NCBI RefSeq assembly: GCF_017355185.1
Contig: NZ_JADILJ010000003.1
Coordinates: forward strand, 79,305 to 143,304
Length of the DNA: 64,000 nucleotides
Reading direction: 5' to 3'
Source of the DNA: Rathayibacter sp. SD072
Lineage (GTDB): Bacteria > Actinomycetota > Actinomycetes > Actinomycetales > Microbacteriaceae
A program made the translations under genes and the position numbers. Of the stretch, positions 8,743 through 18,214 are shown in pieces. Within the stretch, counting starts at the first letter, position 1; the number at the start of each line of letters is the position of its first letter. Under the pieces are notes generated by a model. That model worked only from the letters and a program-made list of their open reading frames with translations, was not told where the DNA came from and ran no database searches.

Positions 8743-9045
8743 CCCTCGCGGACTCGGTACGGAGTGGGAGGACCCCGCGCATGAGCGCCCCATTGAGCAT
8801 CCCGGAGTACCCTCGCCGCCCACGCCGGTCTCCGGGGCTCTAAGCCCCAGGCGCTGGAGCTGACGATCATCGGCTTCGGGATTCCTTCCTGCGACTCCTC
8901 CGCCAGCGTGACTGCTTAAACCGCCGGCGACGCCGGGAGCACGACGGCGGGCGGCGCGTTCATTTCGATGATGTTTCAACGCGACGCCCTCGACGTAAAT
9001 TCGCGAAATCAGGTGGTTCTGGGTCTTCCGACGGTCCCCAAGATA
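8743..9045. other. Gap between tetR and the ABC operon: hairpin and a tiny reading frame
   Basis: A 6-bp GC hairpin (GGGGCT-CTA-AGCCCC, 8834-8848) may stop tetR transcription, though no T-run follows. An ATG at 8781 preceded by GGGAGGA opens a 20-codon frame ending inside the hairpin (8843). It could be a leader peptide or chance. Nothing else recognised. Confidence 0.35.
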
Positions 9046-9082
9046 TGCGACTGTTCTCCTATTCGAGAATCAATTCTCATTC
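9046..9082 (+). promoter_or_regulatory. Operator-like element upstream of ABC operon 1
   Basis: TGCGACTGTTCT (9046-9057) is followed by a perfect 6-2-6 inverted repeat GAGAAT-CA-ATTCTC (9065-9078) and the nonamer TTCTCATTC (9074-9082). It resembles the elements at 1871 and 6053 in both content and order and lies 70 bp ahead of the binding-protein start. Confidence 0.55.
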
Positions 9083-9151
9083 TTGCACCAGCCGATGACC
9101 CTCGTCTTCGGTACCTGATCTCCCTGCCCCCACTTGTCAACAGGAGAACCC

Positions 9152-10723
9152 GTGCCCACACTTATCCGCGTCGCCACCGTCGCAACGGCAGCAGCAGCAG
9201 CGTTGCTGCTCTCGTCGTGCTCCGCCACCCCGGAGGCCGCCTCTACCCCCGGCAGCTACTCGACCGACACCATCCGCGGAACCTTCGGCTCCGATCCCAC
9301 CAGCTTCGATGCGGCGAAGGCCAACGCACAGGACGACTACGTGGTCGCCCGCCTGCTCTTCGACTCGGTCCTCCGCCGCGACGACGACGGCGCACTCGTC
9401 GGCGGGCTCGCCTCCGAGTGGGACGCCACCCCGACCGAGGCCACCCTGACCATCCGCGACGGCGCCACCTGCGCCGACGGAACGGAGATCACCCCGACGG
9501 TCGTCGCGGACTCCCTGACCTACTTCGCCGACCCGGAGACGAAGAACAACTTCGCCAAGCTCGTCTTCGGGCCCGGCACACCGACGATCACTGCGGACGA
9601 CGCGGCCGGCACCGTCTCGATCGCCCTGGCCCAGCCGTGGTCGGAGACCCTTCGCGGACTGACCCTCCCACAGTCGGGGATCATCTGCCCCGCCGGCCTG
9701 GCCGACAAGGAAGGCCTCGCCGCCGGGACCGTCGAGGGCGCCTTTTCGGGCCCCTACACGGTGGCCTCGGCGACGCACGGCGTCAGCTACGAGATGAGCC
9801 TGCGCGAGGACTACGACGCGTGGCCCACCTTCGCGAAGGAGGTTCCTGGCGTGCCCGCCGCGAAGCTCGTCTTTGCCGCGGGCGTCGCCCCCGCGACCGC
9901 GGCGAATCAGCTCTCCACCGGGGAGCTCGACGTGGCGACGGTCGCCCCCGCCGACTCCGAGCGGTTCAGCGATGAAGCTGCCTTCGGCACGGCCACCGTT
10001 CCCGCCAATGGCACCTGGCTGCTGTTCAACGAGCGCGAGGGGCACCCGTTCACGGACCCGGCCCTGCGCAAGGCGGTTGCCCAGGCGATCGATCCGCAGG
10101 CCTTCGACGCCGCGGCCTACGGCGGCAAAGGCTTCGAGATGTTCTCCATCGTCGCCCCGAACATCCCCTTCGCCCTGACGGACGACGAGTACCTCACCAA
10201 GAAGAACCTCGACGAGGCCCGCGAGGTCCTCGAGGGGAAGACCTTCAAGATGGTCGGCACCACCGCCATCGGGGTCAACGGCGCCGGCAACACCTACGTG
10301 CAGGAGGCCCTGCGCGCCGTCGGCGCCACGGTCGAGCTGCAGAACGTCGACAACGGCGCCTGGGCGACCATGACCCAGCAGCAGCCCGACACCTGGGACA
10401 TCACCGTCCAGGGCGATGCGAACTTCGTCGGAACCGTCGCCGCCTCGGCCACCCGCGTCTCCGGCACGCCCACCGAGCTGGGCGGACGCAACATCGGCGG
10501 CGGCGAGAACCCCGAGATCGTCGCGGCGATCGCCGAGGCGCAAGCTGCGACCGACGACGAGGCGAAGGGAGCCGCGTACCAGAAGGTGCAGGAGCTGATC
10601 CTGCAGGACAACGTCATCGTGCCCCTCACCGGCGGAACCCAGTTCGTCATCCAGCGCGCAGGATTCTCGATCTCGACCCCGTCGGACATCCTCGACTGGT
10701 CCACCCTCCGGATCACCAAGTAG
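9152..10723 (+). CDS. ABC transporter substrate-binding lipoprotein, family 5 (peptide/nickel type)
   Basis: Extracellular, lipid-anchored receptor for an oligopeptide-like solute. Seen: signal peptide MPTLIRVATVATAAAAALLL with lipobox SSCS, then the family-5 pattern GTFGSDPTSFDAAKA and GLASEWDATPTEATLTIRDG. Later come SGPYTV, a run ending FTDPALRKAVAQAID and GTPTELGGRNIGGGEN. I start it at GTG 9152 because CAGGAG lies 6 bp upstream and the signal peptide begins there; a TTG 18 bp upstream is possible. It is the first gene of a four-gene importer operon. Length 523 aa fits. Neighbouring genes suggest a glutamate-containing peptide or lactam, but binding specificity cannot be read. Confidence 0.92.
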   Translation: MPTLIRVATVATAAAAALLLSSCSATPEAASTPGSYSTDTIRGTFGSDPTSFDAAKANAQDDYVVARLLFDSVLRRDDDGALVGGLASEWDATPTEATLTIRDGATCADGTEITPTVVADSLTYFADPETKNNFAKLVFGPGTPTITADDAAGTVSIALAQPWSETLRGLTLPQSGIICPAGLADKEGLAAGTVEGAFSGPYTVASATHGVSYEMSLREDYDAWPTFAKEVPGVPAAKLVFAAGVAPATAANQLSTGELDVATVAPADSERFSDEAAFGTATVPANGTWLLFNEREGHPFTDPALRKAVAQAIDPQAFDAAAYGGKGFEMFSIVAPNIPFALTDDEYLTKKNLDEAREVLEGKTFKMVGTTAIGVNGAGNTYVQEALRAVGATVELQNVDNGAWATMTQQQPDTWDITVQGDANFVGTVAASATRVSGTPTELGGRNIGGGENPEIVAAIAEAQAATDDEAKGAAYQKVQELILQDNVIVPLTGGTQFVIQRAGFSISTPSDILDWSTLRITK

Positions 10724-10762
10724 TCCGCCGAGACAACCACCGAATCAGGGAAGGTGACGACG

Positions 10763-11785
10763 ATGAGTCAGACCATCACCGAGGCGGCCGCTGAGAACAC
10801 CGCGACCAAGGCGATCGTGATGCGCACACGATCGACCGGACTCTCCGGCTGGGGTGCCTACGCCGTGCGACGCGGCCTGGGCCTGCTGCTCTCGCTCAGC
10901 CTGCTCGTCGTCGTCACCTTCCTGATCGTCCCGCTGATCCCCGGCGACCCGGCCGTAGCCGTGGCGGGTGCCGATGCGACGTCCGAGCAGATCGATGCGA
11001 TTCGCGCGGACCTCAAGCTCGACGATCCGCTCTGGCTCCGATTCATCGACTATGTCGGCGGACTCTTCGTCGGCGATCTCGGAAATTCCTTCGCCTACGG
11101 GACATCCGTCGCGACGATCATCGCCACCAAGCTCCCCTACACCGCCTCCCTCGCAGGGCTCGGCATCCTCGTCGTGCTGCTCGTGGCGATTCCGCTGGGA
11201 GTCACCGTCGGCGTGCTCACCCGAGGCGGCCGCCGGCGCTGGCTCGACGTCGCGTTCGGCACCGGCACCGGATTCCTCCAGGCGATCCCGCCCTACGTGG
11301 TCGCGACCGTCCTCATCATCGTCTTCGCGATCGGAGCGCGCATCCTGCCCGCCGCGGGAGCCGCGACTCCCGCCGCCCTCATACTGCCGGTCATCGGCAT
11401 CTCGATCGGCGGCGTCTGCGGGATCGCTCGGGTGGTACGCCGCGAGACCGCGACCGTGCTGGAGCAGGACTTCATGCGCACCGCCCGCGGCCGCCGACTG
11501 AGCGGCGCACGGCTCTACACCCGGCACGCTCTGCCGAACCTCCTCACCACGGCGCTCACCCTGGCGGGAACCATCCTCGCCGGCATGCTCGGCGGAGCGA
11601 TCACCATCGAGACAGTCTTCGCCTGGCCCGGCCTCGGCCGCGAGATCATTACGGCGATCGTGAACAAGGACTACCCCGTCATCCAGGGCGTCATCCTCGT
11701 GATCGGCCTCCTCGCCATCCTCATCAACATCGCGGTCGACGTGATCCTCGGGATAGTCGACCCGCGCACCCTCGGAGGGAAGTAG
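10763..11785 (+). CDS. ABC transporter permease, DppB/OppB type
   Basis: Inner-membrane channel subunit. Seen: N-terminal cytoplasmic tail of about 35 residues, a first membrane helix (RRGLGLLLSLSLLVVVTF), VPLIPGDPAV, GDLGNSF, further helices, and the C-terminal EAA-type loop GRRLSGARLYTRHALPNLL with ETVFAWPGLGREII. I choose ATG 10763 because AGGGAAGG ends 8 bp before it; GTG 10754 is an alternative. It precedes the fused permease-ATPase by 2 bp. About six helices. Confidence 0.9.
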   Translation: MSQTITEAAAENTATKAIVMRTRSTGLSGWGAYAVRRGLGLLLSLSLLVVVTFLIVPLIPGDPAVAVAGADATSEQIDAIRADLKLDDPLWLRFIDYVGGLFVGDLGNSFAYGTSVATIIATKLPYTASLAGLGILVVLLVAIPLGVTVGVLTRGGRRRWLDVAFGTGTGFLQAIPPYVVATVLIIVFAIGARILPAAGAATPAALILPVIGISIGGVCGIARVVRRETATVLEQDFMRTARGRRLSGARLYTRHALPNLLTTALTLAGTILAGMLGGAITIETVFAWPGLGREIITAIVNKDYPVIQGVILVIGLLAILINIAVDVILGIVDPRTLGGK

Positions 11786-11787
11786 CG

Positions 11788-13524
11788 ATGTCCGGATCCA
11801 CGGCAGCACGCGCCCGCAGCACCCGCCTCACCCCAGGCTTGATCGCCGGACTCGTCCTGCTCGGCATCATCGTAGTGATCGGAATCGTCAGCCCCTTCTT
11901 CCTCACCGAGCAGGCCGAGACGCTCACCTCGGAGGCGTCCCAGGGACCCAGCGCCGCGCACCTGCTGGGCACCGACGACTTCGGCCGCGACATCCTGGCG
12001 CGCACCCTCGTGGCCACCCGGCTCACACTGGTGATGACCACCGCCGGCACCTTCCTCGCCGTCGCCGCCGGAGCGCTGCTCGGCTGCTTCGTCTGGCTCG
12101 CACCTCGCCGCGTCCGCGAGCTCGGCCTCCGACTGATCGACGCCGCCGTGGCGTACCCCACTATCGTCTTCGCCCTGATCATCGCGGCGGTCCTCGGTGC
12201 CGGCACCTGGTCGGCGGTCCTCGCGATCGCCATCGCCAACGTTCCCGGCTTCGCCCGCGTCACCGCGAACCTCGCCGCCTCCGTCAGCCAGCGCAACTAT
12301 GTCTCGACGGCACGCCTGATGGATGTCCCTGTCCACCGCATTTTCTCCCGCCACCTTCTCCCGAACATGGCCGAGCCCCTCCTCGTGATGACCGCCTCAA
12401 TGTTCTCGATCGTCCTCATAGAGCTCTCCAGCCTTTCGTTCGTCGGCCTCGGCGTGCAGAACCCGAGCTACGACTACGGGCGGCTGCTCAACGAGGCGCT
12501 GATCAACCTCTACTCGCAGCCGCTACAGGTGATCGTCCCCGCCGTGATGATCACCGCGACCGGGCTCGCCGCGATCCTCGTGGGCGACGGCATCGCCGCC
12601 GCGACCGACCCGCGCAGCGGCCGGCGCTTCGCCCGCGGCGTGCGCACCTTGCTCCGCGGCGCCGTGCCCGCCGCCCGCACGAGTGCACTCGTGCAGGTCG
12701 ATGGTCTGACCGTCCTCGCTCCGAATGGGCGCACGCTGGTCGACGACATCAGCTTCACCATCGCGCCGGGCGAGATCCTCGGCCTCGTCGGTGAGAGCGG
12801 CTCCGGCAAGTCCATGACCGCCATGGCCCTCGCCGACCTCTTGCCGAGCGAGCTGACCGTCCGCGCCGAGACGATGCGGATCGGCGACCTCGACCTCCTC
12901 GGCACCGTCGACCGCACCGCGCTCGCGACCCAGGTCGGCCTGGTCTACCAGGACCCTGGATCGACCTTCAACCCGGCACTACGGATGCGTGCCCAGCTCA
13001 CCGAGACCGGTCGCGTCCACCTCGACTGGGGGCGCACGGAAGCCGACGAGCGGATCGTCGCGGCGCTTGAGTCAATGCGCATCACCGAGGCCCACAAGCG
13101 CCTCGGCCAACACCCGCACGAACTCTCCGGCGGCATGCTGCAACGCTCGATGATCGCCTCGACGCTCGCCACGGATCCGCGACTGATCATCGCCGATGAG
13201 CCGACCACGGCCCTCGACGTCACCGTGCAGGCCGACGTGCTTCGGCTCTTCCGCGCGATCAATCGCGACCGCGGCACCGCGCTGCTGTTCATCTCACACG
13301 ACCTCGGCGTCGTCCGCGCCCTCTGCGACAACGTGCTCGTCATGAAGGACGGCCGGATCGTCGAGCGGATCACCGCCGACCAGATCGAGAGCGGAGCCGT
13401 CGAGCATCCGTACACCAAGCTCCTCCTGGCCGCGACACCGCAACTGACGCAGGAGGAACCGGCGGCCGAGGTCTCCCTCAGTCAGGACGATCCGGCACAC
13501 GACAGCTTGGGAGCAAAGGCATGA
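11788..13524 (+). CDS. Fused ABC permease (DppC type) and ATP-binding protein (DppD type), 578 aa
   Basis: Two transporter parts in one chain. Residues 1 to about 290 form a DppC-like permease: LLGTDDFGRDILAR, six hydrophobic segments, an EAA loop near YVSTARLMDVPVHRIFSRHLLPN and SFVGLGVQNP. Residues about 300-560 form an ABC ATPase: Walker A GESGSGKS, Q-loop YQDPGSTFNP, signature LSGGMLQR, Walker B LIIADEP and switch HD in FISHDLGV. These parts are usually separate genes in Dpp/Opp systems, but no stop or frameshift divides them here. It overlaps the second ATPase by ATGA. The neighbouring operon has the same fusion. Confidence 0.92.
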   Translation: MSGSTAARARSTRLTPGLIAGLVLLGIIVVIGIVSPFFLTEQAETLTSEASQGPSAAHLLGTDDFGRDILARTLVATRLTLVMTTAGTFLAVAAGALLGCFVWLAPRRVRELGLRLIDAAVAYPTIVFALIIAAVLGAGTWSAVLAIAIANVPGFARVTANLAASVSQRNYVSTARLMDVPVHRIFSRHLLPNMAEPLLVMTASMFSIVLIELSSLSFVGLGVQNPSYDYGRLLNEALINLYSQPLQVIVPAVMITATGLAAILVGDGIAAATDPRSGRRFARGVRTLLRGAVPAARTSALVQVDGLTVLAPNGRTLVDDISFTIAPGEILGLVGESGSGKSMTAMALADLLPSELTVRAETMRIGDLDLLGTVDRTALATQVGLVYQDPGSTFNPALRMRAQLTETGRVHLDWGRTEADERIVAALESMRITEAHKRLGQHPHELSGGMLQRSMIASTLATDPRLIIADEPTTALDVTVQADVLRLFRAINRDRGTALLFISHDLGVVRALCDNVLVMKDGRIVERITADQIESGAVEHPYTKLLLAATPQLTQEEPAAEVSLSQDDPAHDSLGAKA

Positions 13525-14342
13525 CCGCATCGACCGCACCCGCCCCGCCCCTGCTCGAGCTGCGCGACTTCGGAGTCGACTACGGCAGCGGCCGCGCGAG
13601 CGTCGCCGCGCTAGACGACATCGACATGACCGTTCCCCGCGGGACTACCCTCGGAATCGTCGGCGAGTCCGGCTCCGGCAAGTCCACGCTGGCCAAGGCG
13701 ATCGTCGGACAGATTCCCTCGGCGCGCGGCCGGCTGCTCGTCGACGGGCAGGAGATCTCGACCTCACGACCCGCCGAACGTCGGGCGCTACGCCGCCGGA
13801 TCCAGCTGATCCCGCAGGATCCGTACTCGTCACTGAATCCCCGCCGCACGATCGGTCAGGCCATCGCCGAGGCGATCGATCCCCGGGGCGGACGGGTCGC
13901 ACAGCACGCCGACGCCATCACCCGCTGGCTCGAGACCGTACGGCTAGACCCGGAGGTCGCCGATCGGTACCCGCACGAGTTCTCCGGCGGACAGCGCCAA
14001 CGCATCGCGATCGCCCGCGCGCTGGCAATCGAGCCCGAGCTGATCATCGCCGACGAGATCACGTCGGCCCTCGACGTCTCCGTCCAGGCCGAGATCCTGA
14101 CCCTGCTGGATCAACTTCGCCACGAACTGAACATGACGATGCTCTTCATCTCCCACAACCTCGAAGTCGTGCAGCGCGTGAGCGACACGGTGATGGTCCT
14201 TTTCCATGGACGCGTCGTCGAGTACGGGACGGTCGAGCAGGTCTACTTCCGTCCGCGCTCCGACTACACCCGCCGCCTGCTCGACTCGGTGCCCGGCGGA
14301 GCAGGCTTCGACATCGGAACGGCCACCGTCGCCACGGCGTAG
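13521..14342 (+). CDS. ABC transporter ATP-binding protein, DppF/OppF type, 273 aa
   Basis: Second ATPase of the importer. Seen: Walker A GESGSGKST, Q-loop PQDPYSSLNPR, signature FSGGQRQR, Walker B LIIADE followed by ITSALDVSVQ, and H-loop FISHNLEVV. The usual DEPvSALD reads DEITSALD, a proline-to-isoleucine change that should not affect catalysis. It overlaps the fused gene by 4 bp and ends the operon. The downstream gap to the convergent operon (14343-14589) holds no clear terminator. Confidence 0.92.
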   Translation: MTASTAPAPPLLELRDFGVDYGSGRASVAALDDIDMTVPRGTTLGIVGESGSGKSTLAKAIVGQIPSARGRLLVDGQEISTSRPAERRALRRRIQLIPQDPYSSLNPRRTIGQAIAEAIDPRGGRVAQHADAITRWLETVRLDPEVADRYPHEFSGGQRQRIAIARALAIEPELIIADEITSALDVSVQAEILTLLDQLRHELNMTMLFISHNLEVVQRVSDTVMVLFHGRVVEYGTVEQVYFRPRSDYTRRLLDSVPGGAGFDIGTATVATA

Positions 14343-14589
14343 GGCTGAGACCCTCCACCTGTGCCCGGTGCTCAGGCCGCATGGCTACGAAAGGGTGGGA
14401 GCGGCCGCACGTCAGAACTGACATGCTCTCAATTTGGCGCGATACATTGCTAGCGTTGAACATCCTGACCCGTGTGGTGAGTGGCACACAAGATCGCTAC
14501 AACGCTGCGCGGATCGCAACCGACTCGGCTGCGACGGTGACCCAGTCGCGCATCACAGAGGAAGTCACCGTGCCGCTCCCTAGGCGCGC

Positions 14590-15420
14590 TCAAAGCGTCG
14601 CCGTCTTGAGCGCCCGACGCGCCTCGCGCCTTGCGCGCTGCTTGTCAGGGTCAGACGTGGGTGCCGCCAGCAACAGGGCGCGGGTGTATTCCGCGGACGG
14701 TGTGGTCGTCACCTGGGCCGTTCGACCGGTCTCGACCAGCTCTCCTCTATACATCACCGCAACGCGGTGACTGATGTGCCGGACAACGGAGAGATCATGA
14801 GTGATGAAAAGATACGCCACCCCGGTCTCTCGCTGCAGTTCGATGAAGAGATCCATGACCTTCGCTTGAGTCGTGAGGTCGAGCGCCGAGACGGGCTCGT
14901 CGCACACGATCAGACGTGGCTTCAGTGCGAGAGCTCTTGCGATCGCGACGCGTTGCCGTTGACCACCGCTGAACTCTCTTGGATACCTTTCGGCGGAGTT
15001 CGAGGGCATCCCCACTCGATCAAGCAGCGCCATGACGCTTCGACGAGCTTCCTTGGCTTCGACGCCTTGCGCGATCAGCGGTTCCGCCAGGATGTCGGCG
15101 ATCTGTAGAGCGGGGTTCAGGCTCGTGTAGGGGTCCTGGAAGACGACTTGCACGTCACGGGCGAGCCCGCGACGTTCCTTCGCCGTCAGATGTGTGATGT
15201 CCCGTCCATCAAGAACGATGCTTCCCCCCGTGGGAGTCGCCAGGCCGAGGACAGCCCGGCCGAGCGTTGTCTTGCCCGATCCTGATTCGCCTACGAGACC
15301 GAGCGTCTCACCGGGAGCGATGTCGAGAGAGATTCCTTTCAAGATCTCGGGGGAGCGCCGCCGGAATCCTCGGCCCGGGTAGCTGAGCGTGAGGTCGCGG
15401 ATCTCGAGTAGTGCGGTCAT
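14590..15420 (-). CDS. ABC transporter ATP-binding protein, DppF/OppF type, 276 aa
   Basis: Last gene of the second importer operon, convergent with the first. Seen: Walker [11 protein letters not shown]-loop [10 protein letters not shown], signature FSGGQRQR, Walker B LIVCDEP followed by VSALD, and H-loop FITHDLSVV. It overlaps the fused permease-ATPase gene by 4 bp (15417-15420). The C-terminus is basic ([11 protein letters not shown]). Full-length and intact. Confidence 0.92.
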   Translation of the reverse strand: MTALLEIRDLTLSYPGRGFRRRSPEILKGISLDIAPGETLGLVGESGSGKTTLGRAVLGLATPTGGSIVLDGRDITHLTAKERRGLARDVQVVFQDPYTSLNPALQIADILAEPLIAQGVEAKEARRSVMALLDRVGMPSNSAERYPREFSGGQRQRVAIARALALKPRLIVCDEPVSALDLTTQAKVMDLFIELQRETGVAYLFITHDLSVVRHISHRVAVMYRGELVETGRTAQVTTTPSAEYTRALLLAAPTSDPDKQRARREARRALKTATL

Positions 15421-17225
15421 TTTGTTTCCTCTCCGCCCGCGGCTCTCACAGTCGTGGGCGGGTCCTCGCGGACCGTGTCCTCGTCGAGGATGGAGCTGAT
15501 GAGTTCTTGGGTGTAGGGCTGCGTCGGCGCGTGGAAGATATCCCGGACCGACCCCTCTTCGACCACCTCGCCATCACGCATCACGACGACGCGGTCCGCG
15601 AGATCGGCGATGACTCCGAAGTTGTGAGTGACGAGCAGCATTCCCATCCCGAGCTCTCCTTGGAGCTCGCGAAGCAGATCCAGAATCTCTGCTTGCACAG
15701 TGACATCAAGCGCCGTGGTCGGCTCATCTGCGATCAGCAGTTTGGGGCGCGAGACGACCGCCCCCGCGATGAGCACGCGTTGAGCCATTCCGCCCGAAAT
15801 TTGATGCGGATACGAGCGAAAGGTTCGCTCTGGGTCCTGGATCCCGACCCGGGCGAGGAGCGTGAGAATCGATTGCTTCGCCTCCTTGCGCGACATGCTC
15901 TTGGTCAGCCCCTCCATCAGCTGACTGCCGATGGTGAAGCTCGGGTCGAGGTTAGCCATCGGCTCCTGCGGAACGTAGGAGATGACTCCACCTCGAAGCC
16001 GCCGCAACTCGCCGGTGGACTTACCCAGAAGCGAGTCGCCGGCGAGCGTCAGCACGTCCGCTGTGATGACTGCCTCCTTAGGAAGCAGGCCCAGAACGGA
16101 GAATGCCGTCTGCGTCTTGCCGGACCCTGATTCACCGACCAGACCGACGATCTCGCCGGGGTTCACGTCGATCGACACGCCGCGCACCACCGCGCGGTAG
16201 CTGCCGTCGGGCATCGGGTAGCGCACACGAAGATTGCGGACGCTGAGCAATCCGCCACGATCAGCGTTCTGCCTAGACGCGCCGGCGGCCGGCTCGACGA
16301 TCGCCTCCTCCAGGCTGCGCTTCTTCTTCGCTGTCGATTGCGGTCCTGCGAGCACATCGCGGTAGGCGTTCCCGATCAGGATGAGCCCGCCGTTGAGCAA
16401 CGCGAGGAACAGAGCCGGCCATACGAGCTGAACCGGCTGCGTGTAGATGTTGGTGAAAGCGTCGGCCGTCATGGACCCGAAGCTCGGTGTCTGGGTCGAG
16501 CCGAATCCGAGGAAAGCCAGGCCTGCCTGGACACCGATGGCAGCGCTAGCGAGGAAGGACGCCGAGATGATCACCGGACCTCGAACGACGTAGAAGACGT
16601 GACGCGAGAGGATTCGTCGATTGGACAGTCCCGACACTCGGGCAGCGTCGACGTACAGCTCGTTCCGTACGCCCTCGACGAGGTTGCGGACCAGGCGGAA
16701 GATGCCGGGAGCGAGAAAGACACCGAAGATCAGCATCATCCCCTGGTAGCTGCTTCCCATCACCGGATACAGCACCATCACAAGGATCAGCGCGGGGAAT
16801 GTCATCAGAAGGTTGAAGACCCACGAGGCGACAGCGTCCGTCTTCTTGCCGACGTAGCCGGCGATGAGGCCGAAAACGGAGCCGACCACGATTCCCACAC
16901 CTGCGCCGATGAGGGCCGAGACGAGGGAGACGTTGATGGAGGTCAAGACCCGCGCCCAGATGTCGCGTCCGAACTGGTCGCCGCCCAGAGGCCAGCCGGG
17001 TGTCCCAAGCGGGGCGTTGATGTGATCGAGGGAGGCGAACAGCGGGTCGTGAGTGCTCAGGACGGGTTCAAGCAGGCCGAGCATCAGGATGCCAAGTAGG
17101 ACGAGGAGACTCGCAAGACCGAGCGGCTTGCGCAGTAAACGCCGGAACGCACCCGCTCTCTTCTTCGCGGTGAGGTCGCCCAGTTCGTTGACGACCAGGG
17201 AATCAGAGGGGTCGTAGACGGTCAT
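15417..17225 (-). CDS. Fused ABC permease (DppC type) and ATP-binding protein (DppD type), 602 aa
   Basis: Same architecture as the 11788-13524 gene. Residues 1 to about 300 are permease: PLGTPGWPLGGDQFGRDIWARV, six helices, EAA loop with YVDAARVSGLSNRRILSRHVFY, and FLGFGSTQTPSFG. Residues about 325-590 are ATPase: Walker [11 protein letters not shown]-loop PQEPMANLDPSF, signature ISGGMAQR, Walker B LLIADEP followed by TTALDVTVQ, and H-loop LVTHNFGV. Overlaps both neighbours by 4 bp, so the three genes are translationally coupled. Confidence 0.92.
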   Translation of the reverse strand: MTVYDPSDSLVVNELGDLTAKKRAGAFRRLLRKPLGLASLLVLLGILMLGLLEPVLSTHDPLFASLDHINAPLGTPGWPLGGDQFGRDIWARVLTSINVSLVSALIGAGVGIVVGSVFGLIAGYVGKKTDAVASWVFNLLMTFPALILVMVLYPVMGSSYQGMMLIFGVFLAPGIFRLVRNLVEGVRNELYVDAARVSGLSNRRILSRHVFYVVRGPVIISASFLASAAIGVQAGLAFLGFGSTQTPSFGSMTADAFTNIYTQPVQLVWPALFLALLNGGLILIGNAYRDVLAGPQSTAKKKRSLEEAIVEPAAGASRQNADRGGLLSVRNLRVRYPMPDGSYRAVVRGVSIDVNPGEIVGLVGESGSGKTQTAFSVLGLLPKEAVITADVLTLAGDSLLGKSTGELRRLRGGVISYVPQEPMANLDPSFTIGSQLMEGLTKSMSRKEAKQSILTLLARVGIQDPERTFRSYPHQISGGMAQRVLIAGAVVSRPKLLIADEPTTALDVTVQAEILDLLRELQGELGMGMLLVTHNFGVIADLADRVVVMRDGEVVEEGSVRDIFHAPTQPYTQELISSILDEDTVREDPPTTVRAAGGEETK

Positions 17226-18163
17226 GAGACTCTCACCTTCGGGTTGAGCCAGCCGTTCGCCAGGTCGACGATGAGGTTGACGACGACGACCAGGCCGACG
17301 CTGAACAGCGAGACGCCGAGCATGGCCGGAAGATCCCCTTGAATAGTGGCGAGGTACCCGTAGGTCCCGAAGCCAGGTAGCGCGAAGATTTTTTCCACGA
17401 AGAGCGACGCTCCGAACATCGAGATGAACATGAGCGAGAAGGTCGTCAGGCCCGGTCCAGCAGCGTTACGCAGGGTGTGCTTGAGGAGGATCGACGCTTC
17501 AGAAACGCCGCGGCTGCGAAGGGAACGGACGTATTCACGATTGAGCTCGTCGATCATCGAACCGCGAATCTGAGCGGCCAGCGACGCGATGCCGCCGATC
17601 GACAGCACCACTGCAGGCAAGATGACCGAGGCGAACCATCCGCCGAAGGACTCCTCGAGGGTGACGAATCCGATGGCTGGGACCCATTGGAGAACGATAG
17701 CGAAGAAGTAGACGAGGACGATGCCCAAGACGATGGCCGGGAAGACGTAGGAGAACGTCGCGATGCTCTGCAGCACCCCGTCGAGCCACCCACCCCGCGC
17801 TGCCGAGGCGACTCCTAAGAGCACACTTCCGGCGACCGTGATGATGCAGGCCACGGCCACGATGGAGAGAGTCACGGGTAGGCGATTCACGAGCGCTTCG
17901 GCGACGGGCTCGCTAGTGAAGTAGGACGTGCCCAGGTCGCCTCGGAAGACTCCGGACAGCCACGCGAAGTACTGCTCGAAGATCGGGCGATCCAGACCCA
18001 GGTCAGCGTTGAGCACCGCGACGGCTTCGGGCGAGGCGGTGGGTCCGAGCAGATTCAGTGCGACGGGGATGCCCGCGCCGAAGGTAAGGAAGAAGGTGAT
18101 GGCGGTCACGATGAAGATCAGGACAAGTCCCGACCCCAGCCGCCTGAGCACGAAGGAAAGCAC
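17222..18163 (-). CDS. ABC transporter permease, DppB/OppB type, 313 aa
   Basis: Channel subunit with a first helix at residues about 9-30 (SGLVLIFIVTAITFFLTF), GDLGTSYF, further helices and the EAA loop SLRSRGVSEASILLKHTLRNA followed by EKIFALPGFGTYGY. Length is typical. The start lies just past a strong hairpin that separates it from the binding-protein gene, a common way to make more binding protein than channel. Confidence 0.91.
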   Translation of the reverse strand: MLSFVLRRLGSGLVLIFIVTAITFFLTFGAGIPVALNLLGPTASPEAVAVLNADLGLDRPIFEQYFAWLSGVFRGDLGTSYFTSEPVAEALVNRLPVTLSIVAVACIITVAGSVLLGVASAARGGWLDGVLQSIATFSYVFPAIVLGIVLVYFFAIVLQWVPAIGFVTLEESFGGWFASVILPAVVLSIGGIASLAAQIRGSMIDELNREYVRSLRSRGVSEASILLKHTLRNAAGPGLTTFSLMFISMFGASLFVEKIFALPGFGTYGYLATIQGDLPAMLGVSLFSVGLVVVVNLIVDLANGWLNPKVRVS

Positions 18164-18175
18164 AGTGACTCCTCA

Positions 18176-18205
18176 ACGGTGCGGGGGCGCTGGCCCCCGC
18201 ACCGT
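18176..18205. terminator. Perfect 13-bp hairpin between binding-protein and permease genes
   Basis: 18176-18188 pairs perfectly with 18193-18205 around a GCTG loop. It lies 9 bp after the binding-protein stop and 12 bp before the permease start, in the direction of transcription (minus). No T-run follows. It probably protects or partly terminates the binding-protein message. Confidence 0.7.
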
Positions 18206-18214
18206 GTAGCGGGT

